Under the pieces are notes generated by a model that worked only from the letters and a program-made list of their open reading frames with translations, was not told where the DNA came from and ran no database searches. Shown one piece after another: positions 6,293 through 8,431 of a stretch of 8,431 bases of DNA. Made by a program: the position numbers and the translations under genes. Every line of letters starts with the position of its first letter. Position 1 is the stretch's first letter. This DNA is from Fastidiosipila sp964627125 (GTDB lineage: Bacteria > Bacillota > Clostridia > Saccharofermentanales > Fastidiosipilaceae). The DNA lies in contig CAZVJQ010000041.1 in assembly GCA_964627125.1 (NCBI GenBank), forward strand, positions 1-8,431, read 5' to 3'.

Positions 6293-7540
6293 TTAATTTC
6301 TCATTCCTCTTAATTTGTTTAGGATGGCTTTTGCCAAATCTAAACTATACTTATTCACTTTATTTAACTCATCTACAACAAACTGGATCTCTTCATCCTT
6401 AGCACCGGCTTGCACAGCTACAGATCTTGCATGTAAATTCATATGTCCCTCTTGAATTCCTACACTTACTAATGCTCTCAATGCACTGAAGTTTTGGGCG
6501 AGACCTACAGAAGCAATTATACTTGATAATTCTTTTGCTGTGGGGGAGCCAAGTGTTCTAAGAGCCCATTTAGAAATTGGATTTATATTAATTGTTCCAC
6601 CAACTGTTCCTATAGGCATAGGGATTTCAATTGAGCCACGCAAAACTTCTTCCCCTTCAATATAATCCCAAGTAGTAATAGATTGATATTTACCATTTCT
6701 ACTAGCATATGAGTGAACAGCTGCTTCAACAGCACGCCAGTCATTTCCACTAGCTAGAACTACTGCATCTATTCCATTCATGGCACCTTTATTGTGAGTA
6801 GTAGCTCTAAATGGATCTAAGTTTGCATACTTAGTTGCAAGTTCAATGTCTCGGGCGATTTGGGAAGCTTCATCCAAATCTGCTCTTAACTTAGAAACAG
6901 GAACTTCAGCTGTAGCTTTAACAATAGATTCACTTGCATAGTTAGAGATTATTTTAAGAATTGCTCTAGACCCAGTTAATTCTTCTAAGAAAGGGGCGAG
7001 GTGCTCTAAGATAGTATTTACATTATTTGCACCCATAGCATCACGGGTATCTATTGCAAAATAAATAGTTAGAAATTCTGAGTCAAATTGCTCAGTCCAA
7101 ATACTCTTAAGTCCACCACCACGATTAACCATAGATTGTGAAACTGAATTGGCCATATCAAAAAGTAGATCACTCTTAGATAAAACAAGCTCCTCAGCTT
7201 CATCTAAATCTGACAAACCATGTAAAACAATTTGCCCAACAGCGTGCCTATGTGTAATTTCTGTAGTAATATTCCCGAGAGTTTTAGCACCATTACTTGC
7301 AGCAGCTATTACGGATGGTTCTTCTATTGCCATTGGAATTATAAGCTCTTGACCATTCACGACAAAATTAAATGCCAAGCCCAGAGGAATCTGGTAGTTG
7401 GCAATGTAATTTTCTATCATATTGTCGGCAAGTTCAGCATCTAGCTTGAGAATTTCAGGATTATCTAAAATCTCAGTTTCCTTAAGAATTCTATGTCTTT
7501 CTACTAAACTCTTATTGTAGAACTTGCTAAACTTAAACAT
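6293..7540 (-). CDS. mvaA: Hydroxymethylglutaryl-CoA reductase, class II
   Basis: This 415-residue soluble enzyme reduces HMG-CoA to mevalonate with two NAD(P)H, the committed step of the pathway. It has no membrane anchor, as expected for the bacterial class II form. Recognisable motifs in order are EEPSVIAAAS (73-82, catalytic Glu), 'NRGGGL' (139-144), DAMGANNVN (167-175, nucleotide-binding part), THNKG with Lys251, 'GNDWRA' with Asp267, and GHMNLHARS (365-373), whose first His (366) corresponds to the catalytic flap His. The ATG directly follows the thiolase TAG and is in the same frame. AAGGAG (7547-7552) six bases before it is a strong ribosome site, which supports a separate protein. 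In enterococci the same two enzymes are fused as MvaE. Whether this enzyme prefers NADH or NADPH cannot be judged from the sequence. Confidence 0.97.
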   Translation of the reverse strand: MFKFSKFYNKSLVERHRILKETEILDNPEILKLDAELADNMIENYIANYQIPLGLAFNFVVNGQELIIPMAIEEPSVIAAASNGAKTLGNITTEITHRHAVGQIVLHGLSDLDEAEELVLSKSDLLFDMANSVSQSMVNRGGGLKSIWTEQFDSEFLTIYFAIDTRDAMGANNVNTILEHLAPFLEELTGSRAILKIISNYASESIVKATAEVPVSKLRADLDEASQIARDIELATKYANLDPFRATTHNKGAMNGIDAVVLASGNDWRAVEAAVHSYASRNGKYQSITTWDYIEGEEVLRGSIEIPMPIGTVGGTININPISKWALRTLGSPTAKELSSIIASVGLAQNFSALRALVSVGIQEGHMNLHARSVAVQAGAKDEEIQFVVDELNKVNKYSLDLAKAILNKLRGMRN

Positions 7541-7552
7541 CTAGGACTCCTT
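7541..7552 (-). promoter_or_regulatory. Ribosome site of mvaA inside the thiolase end
   Basis: The last thiolase codons read AAG GAG TCC TAG, and the mvaA ATG comes next. AAGGAG is a near-perfect Shine-Dalgarno sequence with six bases to the ATG. It decides that mvaA is translated from its own start, probably by ribosomes that have just ended on the thiolase. Confidence 0.75.
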
Positions 7553-8431
7553 GTAATATCCATTCTTAAGCAAGACTGCTATACCTTGTCCGCCTCCGAT
7601 ACAAGCAGATGCGATACCATATTTCTTATCTGGATTATTTTTAAATTCATAAAGAATTGTTGTGATTAATCTTGATCCTGACATTCCGAGTGGATGACCA
7701 ACTGCGATAGCACCACCATTAACGTTTAAGTTGTTTTTGTAGAAGTCAGACTCCATATCAAACCCTAGATCTTCCATAACACCTAAAACTTGTCCGGCAA
7801 AAGCTTCATTAATTTCTAATAAATCAATATCTTTTTCTAAGTCCAAGTCATTATTCTTAAGAAGATTCTTAATAGCATCAACAGGTCCAAGCCCCATTTT
7901 ACTAGGTTCAACACCAACAACTTCATAGTCAATAAACTCTGCCATAACTTCATAGTTATTCTCGCGGGCAAAAGTCTCCGTAGTCATTACTTGGAAACTT
8001 GCTCCATCATTGAATCCAGATGAGTTACCAGCAGTAGCAGAACCACCATCTACGAAGGCAGGTTTTAGCGTAGCTAATTTCTCTAAACTAGTATCTCGTC
8101 TGATTTGCTCATCAGCATCAATAACTGTGACATCACCATTTTTGCCAGCAATTTCCATTGGAGCAATCTCTTGAGCTAATCTACCACTATCGGTAGCAGA
8201 AATAGCTTTCTGATGACTGTCATATGCAAATTTATCTTGAGCTTCTCTAGAAATATTTTTCTCAGTGATAATATTTTCTGCAGTTTGGCCCATGTGGGTT
8301 ATATCTGAATTTCTACCTGAGCATGACTCATGTAATAAGAGATTAGAGTCAAATAAATGTGAGTGAGCCATAGTTAGCCCGCTAAATCTTGAATCTTCAG
8401 GTAAGTAGTAGGGAGCACGAGATAATGATTC
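7541..8431 (-). CDS. Acetyl-CoA acetyltransferase (thiolase), 5' end cut by window edge
   Basis: The frame stays open to base 8431, so the ATG at 8369-8371 is internal. The codons before it read 'ESLSRAPYYLP', the usual thiolase stretch ahead of the loop domain. About 296 residues are visible of the roughly 390 usual, and the part with the nucleophilic Cys (near residue 89 in the family) lies outside. Seen here are NEAFA (7796-7810), 'GGAIAVGHPLGMSGSR' with its catalytic His (7694-7696), and 'ACIGGGQG' with the C-terminal catalytic Cys (7601-7603). The enzyme condenses two acetyl-CoA to acetoacetyl-CoA. Its place directly before mvaA and mvaS says that it serves mevalonate synthesis rather than fatty acid breakdown. 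The TAG stop abuts the mvaA ATG in the same frame. Confidence 0.95.
   Translation of the reverse strand, partial: ESLSRAPYYLPEDSRFSGLTMAHSHLFDSNLLLHESCSGRNSDITHMGQTAENIITEKNISREAQDKFAYDSHQKAISATDSGRLAQEIAPMEIAGKNGDVTVIDADEQIRRDTSLEKLATLKPAFVDGGSATAGNSSGFNDGASFQVMTTETFARENNYEVMAEFIDYEVVGVEPSKMGLGPVDAIKNLLKNNDLDLEKDIDLLEINEAFAGQVLGVMEDLGFDMESDFYKNNLNVNGGAIAVGHPLGMSGSRLITTILYEFKNNPDKKYGIASACIGGGQGIAVLLKNGYYKES

Noticed and set aside
7149..7444. Plus-strand open frames opposite mvaA
   Set aside because: They are antisense to a well-supported gene, overlap each other and resemble no known protein.
7541..7543. Programmed readthrough of the thiolase TAG to make an MvaE-like fusion
   Set aside because: A strong AAGGAG is perfectly placed for a separate mvaA start and no readthrough-promoting structure was recognised. 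The contact is kept as an evolutionary observation only.
8369..8371. ATG (minus strand) as the start of the thiolase
   Set aside because: Upstream codons continue in frame to the window edge and encode conserved thiolase sequence (ESLSRAPYYLP).

Overview
The window is AT-rich DNA with strong Shine-Dalgarno sequences, tightly packed operons and a mevalonate-pathway gene cluster. Together these point to a low-GC Gram-positive bacterium (Firmicutes), most likely a Lactobacillales-type coccus or a relative. The genus cannot be fixed from the sequence alone. No insertion sequence, integrase, CRISPR array, rRNA or tRNA was seen.

Layout from left to right. (1) Bases 2-2862, plus strand: two tandem, paralogous ABC exporter half-transporters (membrane domain plus ATPase). 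The first is cut by the left edge, and the two overlap by one base at TAATG, so they probably form a heterodimer. (2) Bases 2874-3242, minus strand: a small DUF454 (YbaN-type) membrane protein converging on the ABC pair. (3) Bases 3243-3444: a divergent intergenic region with two perfect inverted repeats, each overlapping a candidate promoter. (4) Bases 3445-5129, plus strand: a small two-helix membrane protein with a C-terminal zinc ribbon, whose only well-placed start appears to be ATT. It is followed 38 bases later by an unusual fusion of a lipoprotein N-terminal part with a complete ANT(6)/AadE-type aminoglycoside nucleotidyltransferase domain. (5) Bases 5151-8431, minus strand: an operon reading thiolase (cut by the right edge), then HMG-CoA reductase (mvaA), then HMG-CoA synthase (mvaS). 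A hairpin terminator overlaps the end of the fusion gene.

The mevalonate genes work in sequence. Thiolase joins two acetyl-CoA to acetoacetyl-CoA, MvaS adds a third acetyl unit to give HMG-CoA, and MvaA reduces HMG-CoA to mevalonate for isoprenoid synthesis. The thiolase TAG stop touches the mvaA ATG and lies in the same frame, so one codon separates this arrangement from the fused MvaE enzyme of enterococci.

The two most unusual points are the lipoprotein/ANT(6) fusion, which would place an ATP-using enzyme outside the cell unless an internal start is used, and the single in-frame stop between thiolase and HMG-CoA reductase.
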